Part shown: in pieces, positions 54,803 to 62,768 of the stretch
Layout: the number at the start of each line of letters is the position of its first letter
How positions within the stretch are numbered: the first letter of the stretch is position 1
Origin: Sphingopyxis sp. BE259
Lineage (GTDB): Bacteria; Pseudomonadota; Alphaproteobacteria; Sphingomonadales; Sphingomonadaceae
Direction of reading: 5' to 3'
Assembly (NCBI RefSeq): GCF_031457495.1
Contig: NZ_JAVDWM010000001.1
Location: 2,406,001 to 2,470,000 of the forward strand
Length of the DNA stretch: 64,000 bases
The notes under the pieces: generated by a model
Told to the model about the DNA's origin: nothing
Seen by the model: the letters and a program-made list of their open reading frames with translations, nothing else
Database searches by the model: none
Translations under genes and position numbers: made by a program

Positions 54803-54886
54803 TTCCGCTCGTGTCGAGCGAAGTCGAGACACCCATCGGTAGCACAGGACTTCCGGGTGTCTCGACTTCGCTCGACACGAACGGAA
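54803..54886. repeat. REP-like long palindrome between DUF3800 gene and rpoZ
   Basis: Two 32-base arms (54803-54834 and 54855-54886) are inverted repeats with one mismatch, around a 20-base loop. Within them a 26-base core (54809-54834 versus 54855-54880), beginning TCGTGTCGAGCGAAGTCGAG, is perfectly inverted. The arms themselves contain the near-palindromic TCGAGCGAAGTCGA. It is in the only non-coding stretch of about 240 bases in this part of the window. The layout fits an extragenic palindromic element of the kind scattered through sphingomonad chromosomes. Confidence 0.8.
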
Positions 54887-54947
54887 TTCAAAAGGCGGCT
54901 TGCACGCAACCGGTCGCCAAGAGACATTTCGTAAACCTCATCCCAAC

Positions 54948-54980
54948 AAAAAAGGGCCGCAGTTTCCCGCGGCCCCTTTT
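54948..54980 (-). terminator. Intrinsic terminator of rpoZ
   Basis: On the minus strand GGGCCGC (54975-54969) pairs with GCGGCCC (54960-54954) around an 8-base loop, followed at once by six T residues (54953-54948). It lies about 20 bases after the rpoZ stop. The complementary strand also has TTTT after the stem, so it may work in both directions and close the + strand DUF3800 transcript. Confidence 0.88.
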
Positions 54981-55000
54981 GTCGTCGGCAGTCGCGCCGG

Positions 55001-55345
55001 TTATTCGAAGTCGCTGCCACCACCCGCGGGGCTGCGCGGCGGGGCTGCGGCGGTCAGGCGAAGCGCTTCTGCCGAGCGGCTGATCGAGCTGATTTCATCC
55101 GGCGTATCGTCATCGTCAACGACGACCTTCTGCAACGTCGTGATCAGCACTTCCTTCAGATCCTTCGGACGCACGGTCTGTTCGGCAATTTCGCGCAGGG
55201 CCACGACGGGGTTCTTGTCGCGGTCGCGGTCAACGGTCAGTTCCGAGCCGCCCGAAATCTCGCGCGCCCGGTGCGCGGAGAGCAGGACCAGGTCGAAACG
55301 GTTGGGAATCTTGTCGACGCAATCCTCGACGGTAACGCGGGCCAT
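55001..55345 (-). CDS. rpoZ: RNA polymerase omega subunit
   Basis: Small subunit that helps assemble the beta' subunit. The 114-residue product starts [20 protein letters not shown] and continues with [13 protein letters not shown] and [16 protein letters not shown], the conserved omega core. An acidic segment [11 protein letters not shown] and a Pro/Gly-rich tail follow, as in other alphaproteobacteria. The strong terminator downstream suggests a monocistronic transcript. The upstream region (55346-55484) is shared with the divergent phospholipase D gene. The usual neighbour spoT/relA is not in the window. Confidence 0.95.
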   Translation of the reverse strand: MARVTVEDCVDKIPNRFDLVLLSAHRAREISGGSELTVDRDRDKNPVVALREIAEQTVRPKDLKEVLITTLQKVVVDDDDTPDEISSISRSAEALRLTAAAPPRSPAGGGSDFE

Positions 55346-55484
55346 GTTGTTTCCTTAGAATATCGGAGAGACCAGCCTTTTTGGGGGCGTGGCGGCAAGC
55401 GCTGCGCGCTAGCAGCAAGGCCCGTCGCTGTCAATCGACGCCCTGCCCTTGCCGCGCTCGCAGCGCCATGCCTATGAGCGGACG

Positions 55485-56681
55485 ATGACCGATGCGCCCT
55501 GCCCTGCCGACGACCCTGACAAGCTGACGGCAGACGTGGCCGGGCACCGGCTGGAGGTCATCGTCGACGGCGACCAGCGGCTCGAACGCATCCTCGCGCT
55601 GCTGAACGGCGCGATCCGCAGCATCGACATCGTCATGTATATTTTCGAGCATGACGGCGCCGGAACCCGCGTCCTTGATGCGATGATGGCGGCGGCACAG
55701 CGCGGGGTTCAGGTTCGCGCCGTCATCGACAGTTTCGGCTCGTCGGATACGTCCGACGACATCTTTGCCCCGCTGCGCGCAGCTGGCGGCAGCGTCACCT
55801 TTTTTTCTCGGCGCTGGCGGTCAAGCTATCTGGTCCGCAATCACCAGAAACTGTTGCTGATTGACGAAGCGGTGGCGGTGACCGGCGGTTTCAATATCGC
55901 CGCACCCTATCTGGGAACGCAGCCCGGCCAATGCTGGTTCGACTTGGGTATCGTCGTGCGCGGCCCGTCGGTTGCGCGCATGGTCGCCTGGTTCGCCGAA
56001 ATCCACGATTACACTTTAAACAACGACGGCAAGTTGCTGATGCTGCGCCGCCTGATCCGCGAATGGCCGGTGGATAGCGGACCAGTGACCTGGCTGGTCG
56101 GCGGCCCGACCCAGCGGCTCTCGCCGTGGGCGCGCGCGGTGCGCACCGACCTAACCGGCGCGCGCCAGCTCGACATGGTCATGGCCTATTTCTCGCCCGG
56201 CCAGGGTATGTTGCGGCGGCTCGGCCGGGTCGCGCGCGATGGCCGCGCGCGCTTCATCATGGCGGCGAAGTCCGACAATGCGGCGACGATCGGCGCCTCG
56301 CGGCTGCTCTATGGCTATCTGCTACGCAAACGCGCGCTGATCTGGGAATATCAGCCGTGCAAGCTGCACATGAAGCTGATCGTCATCGACGATGTCGTTT
56401 ATGTCGGCACCGCCAATTTCGACATGCGAAGTCTGTTCGTGAATGTCGAGGTGATGCTGCGCGTCGCCGACGCCGGTTTCGCGGCGCAGATGCGCGCGTT
56501 TATCGCGGCGCAGCAGAACGACTGCGACGACATCACGATCGCGGTGCACAAGGCGCGCGCCGGGTGGCTGACCCGGCTGCGCTGGACGCTGGCGTGGTTT
56601 GTCGTCGGTGTCGCCGACTACACCGTGTCGCGGCGGCTGAACTTCGGGCTCGGCGAAACCGATCCCGATCTGGAAGTTTAG
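55485..56681 (+). CDS. Phospholipase D superfamily protein, cardiolipin-synthase-like
   Basis: A 398-residue protein with two HKD motifs: NHQKLLLIDEAVAVTGGFNI near residue 125 and LHMKLIVIDDVVYVGTANFD near residue 300. Both fit H-x-K-x4-D, so the active site is complete. No clear N-terminal spans are present, unlike E. coli ClsA, so it resembles ClsB/ClsC-type enzymes that make cardiolipin from phosphatidylglycerol or phosphatidylethanolamine. The ATG at 55485 is preferred to the TTG at 55449. It is convergent with a PmtA-like gene, and the two stop codons interlock as TTAG, so the pair may both act on membrane phospholipids. Confidence 0.87.
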   Translation: MTDAPCPADDPDKLTADVAGHRLEVIVDGDQRLERILALLNGAIRSIDIVMYIFEHDGAGTRVLDAMMAAAQRGVQVRAVIDSFGSSDTSDDIFAPLRAAGGSVTFFSRRWRSSYLVRNHQKLLLIDEAVAVTGGFNIAAPYLGTQPGQCWFDLGIVVRGPSVARMVAWFAEIHDYTLNNDGKLLMLRRLIREWPVDSGPVTWLVGGPTQRLSPWARAVRTDLTGARQLDMVMAYFSPGQGMLRRLGRVARDGRARFIMAAKSDNAATIGASRLLYGYLLRKRALIWEYQPCKLHMKLIVIDDVVYVGTANFDMRSLFVNVEVMLRVADAGFAAQMRAFIAAQQNDCDDITIAVHKARAGWLTRLRWTLAWFVVGVADYTVSRRLNFGLGETDPDLEV

Positions 56682-57316
56682 TCCTTCCAGCCCCAGAAGA
56701 GGAAGCAGGGCGGCACGTTCACCCACTCGAACGCATTGTCGATGCGGGCAAAGTGCGGCGCCAGGAAATCGCGGGCGCGAGCGCGGAATTGATAGACCAG
56801 AAACGCGCCCCCGGGGCGCAACACGCGGTGCGTCGCGGCGGCGATCGCCGGACCGACACCGGTGGGCAGCGTCGAAAAGGGCAGGCCCGAGAGGACATAG
56901 TCGGCCTTTTCAAACCCATGCGCCGCGATGATCGCCTCGACGTCGGACGCCGAACCATGGACCGCGATAAAGCGGCTGTCCCGGATGTCCTTGCGCAAAT
57001 AGTCGATGAAATCTTCATTGGTATCGATCGCGATCAATGTCGCGTCGCCCGCCATGCGTTCGAGCACCGGGCGGCAAAAGGTGCCGACCCCCGGACCATA
57101 TTCCACAAACAGCGTGGTATTTTTCCAATCGACCGGCCGCAGCATATGACGGATCAGCGTCGGCGACGACGGGACGATCGACCCCACCATGACCGGATGC
57201 TTGATGAAGCCACGGACGAACATGCCCCACGGCCCGAAAAAGCGTTTGAGGCGTGCGCGAAGGCGGCGAGCCAGCGGCACTTTCGTTTCTTGGGCCTGTG
57301 CCCGCGGATTGGTCAT
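56678..57316 (-). CDS. PmtA-like phospholipid N-methyltransferase / rRNA-dimethylase-type protein
   Basis: A 212-residue SAM-dependent methyltransferase. It begins MTNPRAQAQETKVPLARRLR with a basic, amphipathic N-terminus (RLKRFFGPWGMFVRGFIKHP) that may bind membranes. VEYGPGVGTFCRPVLERM is the SAM loop, IAIDTNEDFIDYLRKDI the acidic second-strand motif, and ADYVLSGLPFSTLP matches the catalytic SGLPF segment of phospholipid methyltransferases. The ATG at 57316 is the family-consistent start; the frame to 57562 overlaps the divergent transporter. It may methylate phosphatidylethanolamine. The wrong subclass (rRNA dimethylase) is possible but less likely. Confidence 0.83.
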   Translation of the reverse strand: MTNPRAQAQETKVPLARRLRARLKRFFGPWGMFVRGFIKHPVMVGSIVPSSPTLIRHMLRPVDWKNTTLFVEYGPGVGTFCRPVLERMAGDATLIAIDTNEDFIDYLRKDIRDSRFIAVHGSASDVEAIIAAHGFEKADYVLSGLPFSTLPTGVGPAIAAATHRVLRPGGAFLVYQFRARARDFLAPHFARIDNAFEWVNVPPCFLFWGWKD

Positions 57317-57465
57317 GATGGCTTTCGCGTTGTTGCGGTTGGCGCTGGCGTGGCAAAAACGGCGCCAAGGCGCAAGGAAAGAGTCAGTCTTGACTCTGGA
57401 CAGGTCGCCGCTGGCGTGTAGGGAAAAGCCGACTTGCAGGGACCGCGCGGCGAAAGGGATCGGCC

Positions 57466-58776
57466 ATGGCAAAGACATCGGGCGCGATCCCGGCCGACCG
57501 CATGACGATCCTGTTCGCGGTGATGCTGGTTGCCGCCGCGGGCAACACCGCGATGCAGTCAATCCTGCCCGCCATCGGTGCCAAGCTGCATATCCCCGAC
57601 GTGTGGGTCAGCCTGGCGTTCAGCTGGTCGGCGTTATTGTGGGTGATGACCGCTCCCTATTGGGCACGCCAGTCGGACAAGCGCGGCCGCAAGGCGCTGA
57701 TGGCGCTGGGGGTGATAGGGTTTATGCTGTCGATGGCGCTGTGCGGCGTGGCGCTGTGGTCCGGGCTGCAAGGCTATCTCGCCGCCGGGACCACCTTCGT
57801 CATTTTCGCCCTGTTTCGCAGCCTGTATGGTGGCTTCGGGTCGGCGGCGCCGCCCGCGGTGCAGGCCTATGTCGCGGCGCGCACCGACCCGGCGGAACGC
57901 ACCCAGGCCTTGTCGCTCGTTTCCTCGTCCTTCGGCCTTGGCACGGTGATCGGTCCCGCGATCGCGCCCTTCTTCATCCTGCCGTTCGTCGGGTTGGCCG
58001 GTCCGTTGCTCGTCTTTGCCCTGATCGGCCTGCTCGTTCTGATCATGCTCCGCTGGCGGCTGCCTGACGATGTGCCGCGGTTCGCCGCGCGCGGCGCGAT
58101 CGTCGCCTACCCGACGTCAGCGGGTTCACCCGCCACGGCAACCGACGATAGCGACCACGATGTCGTCGATCCCGGCGCCGCCAGCGCCCCGCCGCTGCGC
58201 TGGTCCGACACCCGCGTTCGCCCGTGGCTGCTCGCCGGGTTATACGGCGGGCAAGCGCAGGCGATGATGCTGGGCGTCATCGGCTTCCTGATCCTCGACC
58301 GGCTCGATCTGCGCCTCAATCCCGACGAGGGCGCGGCGATGACCGGTATCGTGTTGATGGCCGGCGCTTTTGCGACGTTGTTATCGCAATGGGGACTGAT
58401 CCCGTTGCTCAAGCTATCGGCGCGGACCGCGGTCTTGATCGGTTCCGCGCTCGGCGCCACCGGGCTGATCATCACCGGCCTGTCGCAGGATCTGCACGGC
58501 ATCATCATCGGCTTCGCGCTCGCCTCGCTCGGCTTTGGCCTGTTCCGCCCGGGCTTTACCGCTGGCGCTTCCCTATCGGTGCCGCGCCGCGACCAGGGCA
58601 GCGTCGCGGGCATGACCGCGTCGATCAATGGATCGGCCTATATCGTCTCGCCCGCGATCGGCGTGCTGCTCTACAACTGGCACCCGATGGTCGCCTATGG
58701 CCTGATGGCGGGATTTTGCGGCTGGCTGGTGCTGTGGGGCTGGTCGGCACTGCGGCTCGACCAGCCCGCGGCTTAA
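57466..58776 (+). CDS. Major facilitator superfamily transporter
   Basis: A 436-residue permease with about 12 spans, starting MAKTSGAIPADRMTILFAVM. Between spans 2 and 3 is ARQSDKRGRKALMALGVIGF, the MFS loop motif (DKRGRK). A long cytosolic loop around residues 200-245 (DDVPRFAARGAIVAYPTSAG, rich in Asp, Ala and Pro) separates the two halves. AAAGRP-type sugar or multidrug motifs are not evident, so the substrate is unknown; the general look suits a drug/H+ antiporter. AAAGGGAT lies before the ATG. Its TAA interlocks with the TAA of the convergent CDC48-like gene in TTAA. Confidence 0.88.
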   Translation: MAKTSGAIPADRMTILFAVMLVAAAGNTAMQSILPAIGAKLHIPDVWVSLAFSWSALLWVMTAPYWARQSDKRGRKALMALGVIGFMLSMALCGVALWSGLQGYLAAGTTFVIFALFRSLYGGFGSAAPPAVQAYVAARTDPAERTQALSLVSSSFGLGTVIGPAIAPFFILPFVGLAGPLLVFALIGLLVLIMLRWRLPDDVPRFAARGAIVAYPTSAGSPATATDDSDHDVVDPGAASAPPLRWSDTRVRPWLLAGLYGGQAQAMMLGVIGFLILDRLDLRLNPDEGAAMTGIVLMAGAFATLLSQWGLIPLLKLSARTAVLIGSALGATGLIITGLSQDLHGIIIGFALASLGFGLFRPGFTAGASLSVPRRDQGSVAGMTASINGSAYIVSPAIGVLLYNWHPMVAYGLMAGFCGWLVLWGWSALRLDQPAA

Positions 58777-61100
58777 TCCTTCACCGCACCGTCGGTGTGC
58801 TTTTGCTCGCGCACGGGTTTGAGCATCCCGGGCGCAAAGAAGCCGATCGGATTGACGCTCATCGCCGCCTGCTTGATCTCGCCCTGGATTTTTTCATAAT
58901 CCTTTTCCATCGCTTCGGTCACCGACGCGCGGGTATCCTTCATCGCAGCGTCGAAATCGGCCATGGTCACCAGATCGCTGTCGATCGACCGCTTGAGCGC
59001 CGCCAAACCCGCCCGCCGCGTCAAATCCTCCAGGTCCGCACCGGTGAAACGATCAGACTTTTCGGCCAGCACCGCCAGATCGACATCGTCGGCGAGCGGC
59101 ATTTTGCCGGTCTGGATTTCCAGGATGCGCTGGCGCCCTTCGGTGTTGGGAACCGACACATAGATCAGCTCGTCAAGCCGCCCCGGCCGCAGCAACGCCG
59201 GGTCGATCAGGTTCGGGCGGTTGGTCGCGCCGATAACGACGACCGACTGCATTTCCTCGATCCCGTCCATCTCGGCCAGGATCGTGTTGACGACGCGTTC
59301 AGTGACCTGGGGCTCGCCCGACGTGCCGCTGCCACGCGCTGGCACCAGGCTGTCGAGTTCGTCGATAAAGATAATCGTCGGCGCGACCGCGCGGGCGCGG
59401 GCGAACAGCCGCGCGATCTGCTGCTCGCTCTCGCCATACCATTTCGACAGCAGATCCGACGATTTGATCGAAATAAAATTGGCGTCGGACTCGCGCGCCG
59501 CCGCTTTCGCCAGCAACGTCTTGCCGGTTCCCGGCGGGCCATAGAGCAGGAAACCCTTCGCAGGTCGGATGCCCAGCCGACGAAACGCCTCGGGATGCTT
59601 GAGCGGCAGCTCGATCCCTTCGATCAGCTTTTCGCGCGCCGCGTCCAGCCCGCCGATGTCGCTCCACCGCGTCGTAGGCGCCTGCACCATCACTTCGCGC
59701 ATCGCCGACGGCTGGACGCGCTTTAACGCATTGCTGAAATCCTCCCGCGTCACGCGCAATTCCTCCAGCACCTCGGGCGGGATCGTTCCTTCGGCCAGAT
59801 CGAGTTTGGGCATGATCCGGCGAACCGCCTCGATCGCCGCCTCGCGCGTCAGCGACGCCATGTCGGCGCCGACAAAGCCAAAGGTCGTGCGCGCCAGTTC
59901 GGCCAGATCGACATCGATGGCCAGCGGCATACCGCGGGTGTGGATCCCCAAAATCTCACGGCGTCCGCTCTCGTCGGGCACCCCGATGACAATCTCGCGG
60001 TCGAAGCGGCCCGGACGGCGCAACGCTTCATCGATTGCATCGGGACGGTTGGTAGCCGCAATCACTACCAGATTGGTGCGTGGCTCCAGCCCATCCATCA
60101 GCGTCAGCAACTGGGCGACGAGGCGCTTTTCGGCCTCGCCGGTCACCTGCCCGCGCTTGGGCGCGATCGAATCGATTTCGTCGATGAAAAGGATCGACGG
60201 CGCCGCCTTGGCGGCCTGTTCGAAAATATCGCGCAGCCGCTTTTCGGATTCGCCATAGGCCGACCCCATGATTTCGGGGCCGTTGATCAGGAAAAATTGT
60301 GCTTCGCTCTCGTTGGCGACGGCGCGGGCAAGCCGCGTCTTGCCGGTGCCCGGCGGCCCGTGGAGTAGCACCCCGCGCGGCGGATCGACGCCCAGACGGC
60401 GGAACAACTCGGGGTAACGCAGCGGCAGTTCGACCATTTCGCGCAGCTGATCGATCGTCTCGCCCAGCCCGCCCAGATCGTCATAGGTGACATCGGTGCG
60501 GCGCGTGTCCTGCGGCTCCTGATATTCGGGCAGCAGTTCGATTTCGGTATTTTCATCGATGAACACCACGCCCTTGGGCGCCGCCGATACGACGATCAGG
60601 CGGACCTCGGCCAGCGCATAGGCGGGCGCGTTGAGCATCTGGCGCAATTGCGGCGGCATGTCGCCCGATTCCAGCCGCTGCTGCCCGGCGGTCGCGACGG
60701 TGTCGCCGGCCACCAGCGGTCGCCCGAAAAAGCTGCGTTTCAGCGCGTTCGCCGATCCTTGCAGCCGCAGATTTTCCTGAGCCGGGGCGAACACCACGCG
60801 GCTCGCCGGGCGCGTTTCGACGCGGCTCAGCATCACCATGTCGCCCGCGCCCGCGCCCGCATTCGCGCGCTGCAAACCGTCGAGCCGGATGACCTCCAGC
60901 CCTTCATCCTCGGCATAGGGAAGGACGACGCGCGACGCGGTCTCGCGCTTGCCGCTGATCTGGATGATGTCGCCCTCGGTGACGCCCAGTTCGGCCATCG
61001 CCGAGCGCGGAATGCGCGCGATACCGCCGCCGCTCTCTTCGGCGCGCGAATTCGCCACCTGCAGTTTCACTTGCTTTTCTTTTACCGCTGCATCGGCCAA
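58773..61100 (-). CDS. CDC48/VCP-like double-AAA ATPase
   Basis: A 775-residue protein resembling archaeal VAT and eukaryotic p97. An N-terminal double-psi barrel (VKLQVANSRAEESGGGIARI, then LGVTEGDIIQISGKRETASR) precedes two AAA modules. D1 has Walker A GPPGTGKTRLARAVANES near residue 250 and Walker B SILFIDEIDSIAPKRG. D2 has [18 protein letters not shown] near residue 521 and TIIFIDELDSLVPARG. SRH Arg fingers (RRPGRFDRE and RPGRLDE) are present in both. A TTG start with GGAG 7 bases upstream is used. Such proteins unfold or segregate ubiquitin-tagged proteins elsewhere; in bacteria the substrate is unknown. Divergent from a LysR regulator. Confidence 0.94.
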   Translation of the reverse strand: MADAAVKEKQVKLQVANSRAEESGGGIARIPRSAMAELGVTEGDIIQISGKRETASRVVLPYAEDEGLEVIRLDGLQRANAGAGAGDMVMLSRVETRPASRVVFAPAQENLRLQGSANALKRSFFGRPLVAGDTVATAGQQRLESGDMPPQLRQMLNAPAYALAEVRLIVVSAAPKGVVFIDENTEIELLPEYQEPQDTRRTDVTYDDLGGLGETIDQLREMVELPLRYPELFRRLGVDPPRGVLLHGPPGTGKTRLARAVANESEAQFFLINGPEIMGSAYGESEKRLRDIFEQAAKAAPSILFIDEIDSIAPKRGQVTGEAEKRLVAQLLTLMDGLEPRTNLVVIAATNRPDAIDEALRRPGRFDREIVIGVPDESGRREILGIHTRGMPLAIDVDLAELARTTFGFVGADMASLTREAAIEAVRRIMPKLDLAEGTIPPEVLEELRVTREDFSNALKRVQPSAMREVMVQAPTTRWSDIGGLDAAREKLIEGIELPLKHPEAFRRLGIRPAKGFLLYGPPGTGKTLLAKAAARESDANFISIKSSDLLSKWYGESEQQIARLFARARAVAPTIIFIDELDSLVPARGSGTSGEPQVTERVVNTILAEMDGIEEMQSVVVIGATNRPNLIDPALLRPGRLDELIYVSVPNTEGRQRILEIQTGKMPLADDVDLAVLAEKSDRFTGADLEDLTRRAGLAALKRSIDSDLVTMADFDAAMKDTRASVTEAMEKDYEKIQGEIKQAAMSVNPIGFFAPGMLKPVREQKHTDGAVKD

Positions 61101-61233
61101 GGCGCGTCTCCGTCAAAAAGGTCACTATGCCGAAGATAGGATGGTCGTTCCCGATTTGCGACCCCTCGCGCTTGGCGCGGCTCGCGCAATCCTATGACGC
61201 ACTGCACAAAATTGTGGCAAGTCGCACGGCGGC

Positions 61234-62133
61234 ATGTCATCATCGGCACTCGATATGGCACGCCTTCCTCCCCTCAGCAGCATGGAGGCCTTTCTCGAGG
61301 TCGCCCGCCATGGCACGGTCAAGGCGGCTGCGATCGAACTCGGCCTGTCGATGCCGGCGCTGTCGCGGCGCATCCAGACGCTGGAACATGCGGTCGGGCG
61401 GCCGCTGTTCAACCGCCATCATCACGGGCTCAGCCTGACCGAGGCGGGGCGCAGCTTGCAGGAACAGCTGGCGCCGATCCTGGATGAGCTCCGGACCGTC
61501 ATCGGTCAGGTCGGCAGCCCCGACGCCTCGCTGCGCCTGCACCTCAATGTGCTGCCACTGTTCGCGCAGCAGCGGCTGTTCCCGCGCCTGCCTGAACTGC
61601 GCCGCGAACATCCCGAACTGCACATCGACATCGACACGATGTCCCACGCCGAAGCGCGGCTGGGCGACGGGATCGACGCCGCGATCGCCCTCGCCCGCTC
61701 GATCGACCCAGCACTCTATGCGGCGCGGCTCGATCAGGACAAGGTGTTCCCGATCGCGGCGCGCAACCTGACCGACGCCGACCGGCCGATCGCGGTCCCC
61801 GAACAATTGCAGCGCACGACCATCCTGCTCCACCGCGAGATGCCCGAGACCTTTACCGAGTGGAAAAAAGCAATCGGCATGCCCTACCTCGAGCCCGCGG
61901 GCATCGACTATTTCGACTCGGGCCCGCTGATGCTCGAAGCCGCGGCGCAGGGCATCGGCGTCGCCTTCATGCACGGCCACCACTTCGACGACGCGCACGA
62001 CCCGCGCCTCGTCCGTCTGTTCGATTTCGACGTCGACAGCCCGTACAGCTACTGGTTCGTCTGCCGCCCGCGCGCGCTGCGCCAACCCGCGGTAAAACTG
62101 TTCCACGACTGGTTGCTGGCAGCAAAGATCTGA
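61234..62133 (+). CDS. LysR family transcriptional regulator
   Basis: A 299-residue regulator. The N-terminal winged HTH reads SSMEAFLEVARHGTVKAAAI, then SMPALSRRIQTLEHAVGRPL and LTEAGRSLQEQL, the LysR pattern. The effector-binding domain contains LPELRREHPELHIDIDTM and ends with a PAVKLFHDWLLAA helix. A start at 61234 is used; the ATG at 61255 is an alternative. It resembles the GcvA/AmpR-type subgroup (LPPLSSMEAF start). It is divergent from the CDC48-like gene with 133 bases between starts, where its operator is expected. Target genes are not known, but the ATPase gene is the natural candidate. Confidence 0.9.
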   Translation: MSSSALDMARLPPLSSMEAFLEVARHGTVKAAAIELGLSMPALSRRIQTLEHAVGRPLFNRHHHGLSLTEAGRSLQEQLAPILDELRTVIGQVGSPDASLRLHLNVLPLFAQQRLFPRLPELRREHPELHIDIDTMSHAEARLGDGIDAAIALARSIDPALYAARLDQDKVFPIAARNLTDADRPIAVPEQLQRTTILLHREMPETFTEWKKAIGMPYLEPAGIDYFDSGPLMLEAAAQGIGVAFMHGHHFDDAHDPRLVRLFDFDVDSPYSYWFVCRPRALRQPAVKLFHDWLLAAKI

Positions 62134-62140
62134 AGGATGA

Positions 62141-62215
62141 TGGTGCTGCTGGGGAGGATTGAACTCCCGACCTCGTCATTACCAATGACGCGCTCTACCA
62201 CTGAGCTACAGCAGC
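62141..62215 (-). tRNA. tRNA-Thr (anticodon GGU)
   Basis: The minus strand folds into a normal cloverleaf: acceptor GCTGCTG with CAGCAGC, D arm with AGCTCAGTGGTAGAGC, anticodon stem-loop CGTCA-TTGGTAA-TGACG giving GGU, and T arm GGGAGTTCAATCCTCCC. Discriminator A and an encoded CCA close the 3' end (62143-62141). Length 75 bases. Confidence 0.97.
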
Positions 62216-62333
62216 AACCGAAACGCCCGCAAACGCCTGTTCGCTGGGCAGGCGCGGCCTATGGCGGGGCGCCTGTCGCCTGTCAAGGTGCCAGGCTTGA
62301 CGATATAGCAAATTCGGGCGCATGGGTGGGCGG

Positions 62334-62462
62334 GTGAGCAAAACACCTTCCCCCGCCGACATCGAACGCGAACGCCGCCTGGCCGAGGCGTTGCGCGACA
62401 ATCTGCGCAAGCGCAAGGCGCAGGCGCGCGGCGCCAAGGCTGAAACCGCGCCTAAAGACTGA
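62334..62462 (+). CDS. Small basic hypothetical protein
   Basis: A 42-residue protein, mostly charged and probably one helix: SPADIERERRLAEALRDNLR, then KRKAQARGAKAETAPKD. A GTG start at 62334 is preferred because sphingomonad relatives I recall start at this point and GGTGGGCGG precedes it; an ATG at 62322 in frame is the alternative. It is too short for domain assignment. Its 3' end overlaps the convergent DUF1905 gene by 11 bases. Existence rests on codon pattern and resemblance, not on a named family. Confidence 0.55.
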   Translation: MSKTPSPADIERERRLAEALRDNLRKRKAQARGAKAETAPKD

Positions 62463-62766
62463 CGGTCACGGTCACGGCATCACCCTCGGCCAACTCCTCG
62501 GCCTTGCGGACCGCGGCTTTGACCGGCAGCAACCAGCCGCCGCTTTCCTTGTGTGGGAACACTGACGTCTGCCAGCGCGTGTCGCCGATGGCCGCATCGA
62601 CCCGCGCCGACCCGAAGCCCTTCCGCCCGTTCAGCCACTGCCCGCTGATCGCCGCGATCCGGATGCCGTCGGCGGCGTCGCCGGTAATGGTGACGAAAAA
62701 CCACGCCGCCGGGGCGGTCGCCGATTGCCAGCGCCAGAGTGGCGTGGTGACGGTGAAATCCTCCAC
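62452..62766 (-). CDS. DUF1905 domain protein
   Basis: A 104-residue cytosolic protein: FTVTTPLWRWQSATAPAAWF begins the domain, followed by FVTITGDAADGIR, GRKGFGSARVDAAIGDTRWQ, TSVFPHKESGGWLLPVKAAV and the C-terminal EGDAVTVTVSL. This is a complete small beta-barrel of the DUF1905 type, which is widespread but of unknown function. The GTG start at 62766 lies 2 bases after the TAG of the cyclophilin gene, so the two are co-translated. A link to peptidyl-prolyl isomerisation is only suggested by the operon. Confidence 0.85.
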   Translation of the reverse strand: MEDFTVTTPLWRWQSATAPAAWFFVTITGDAADGIRIAAISGQWLNGRKGFGSARVDAAIGDTRWQTSVFPHKESGGWLLPVKAAVRKAEELAEGDAVTVTVSL

Positions 62767-62768
62767 CG

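Noticed and set aside
54803..54886. Inverted repeats considered as ends of an insertion sequence
   Set aside because: The arms are only 20 bases apart, with no room for a transposase and no target duplication seen.
62137..62337. Possible protein starting MMVLLGRIELPTSSLPMTRS
   Set aside because: This is the familiar spurious translation across a tRNA-Thr gene, here at 62141-62215 on the other strand.
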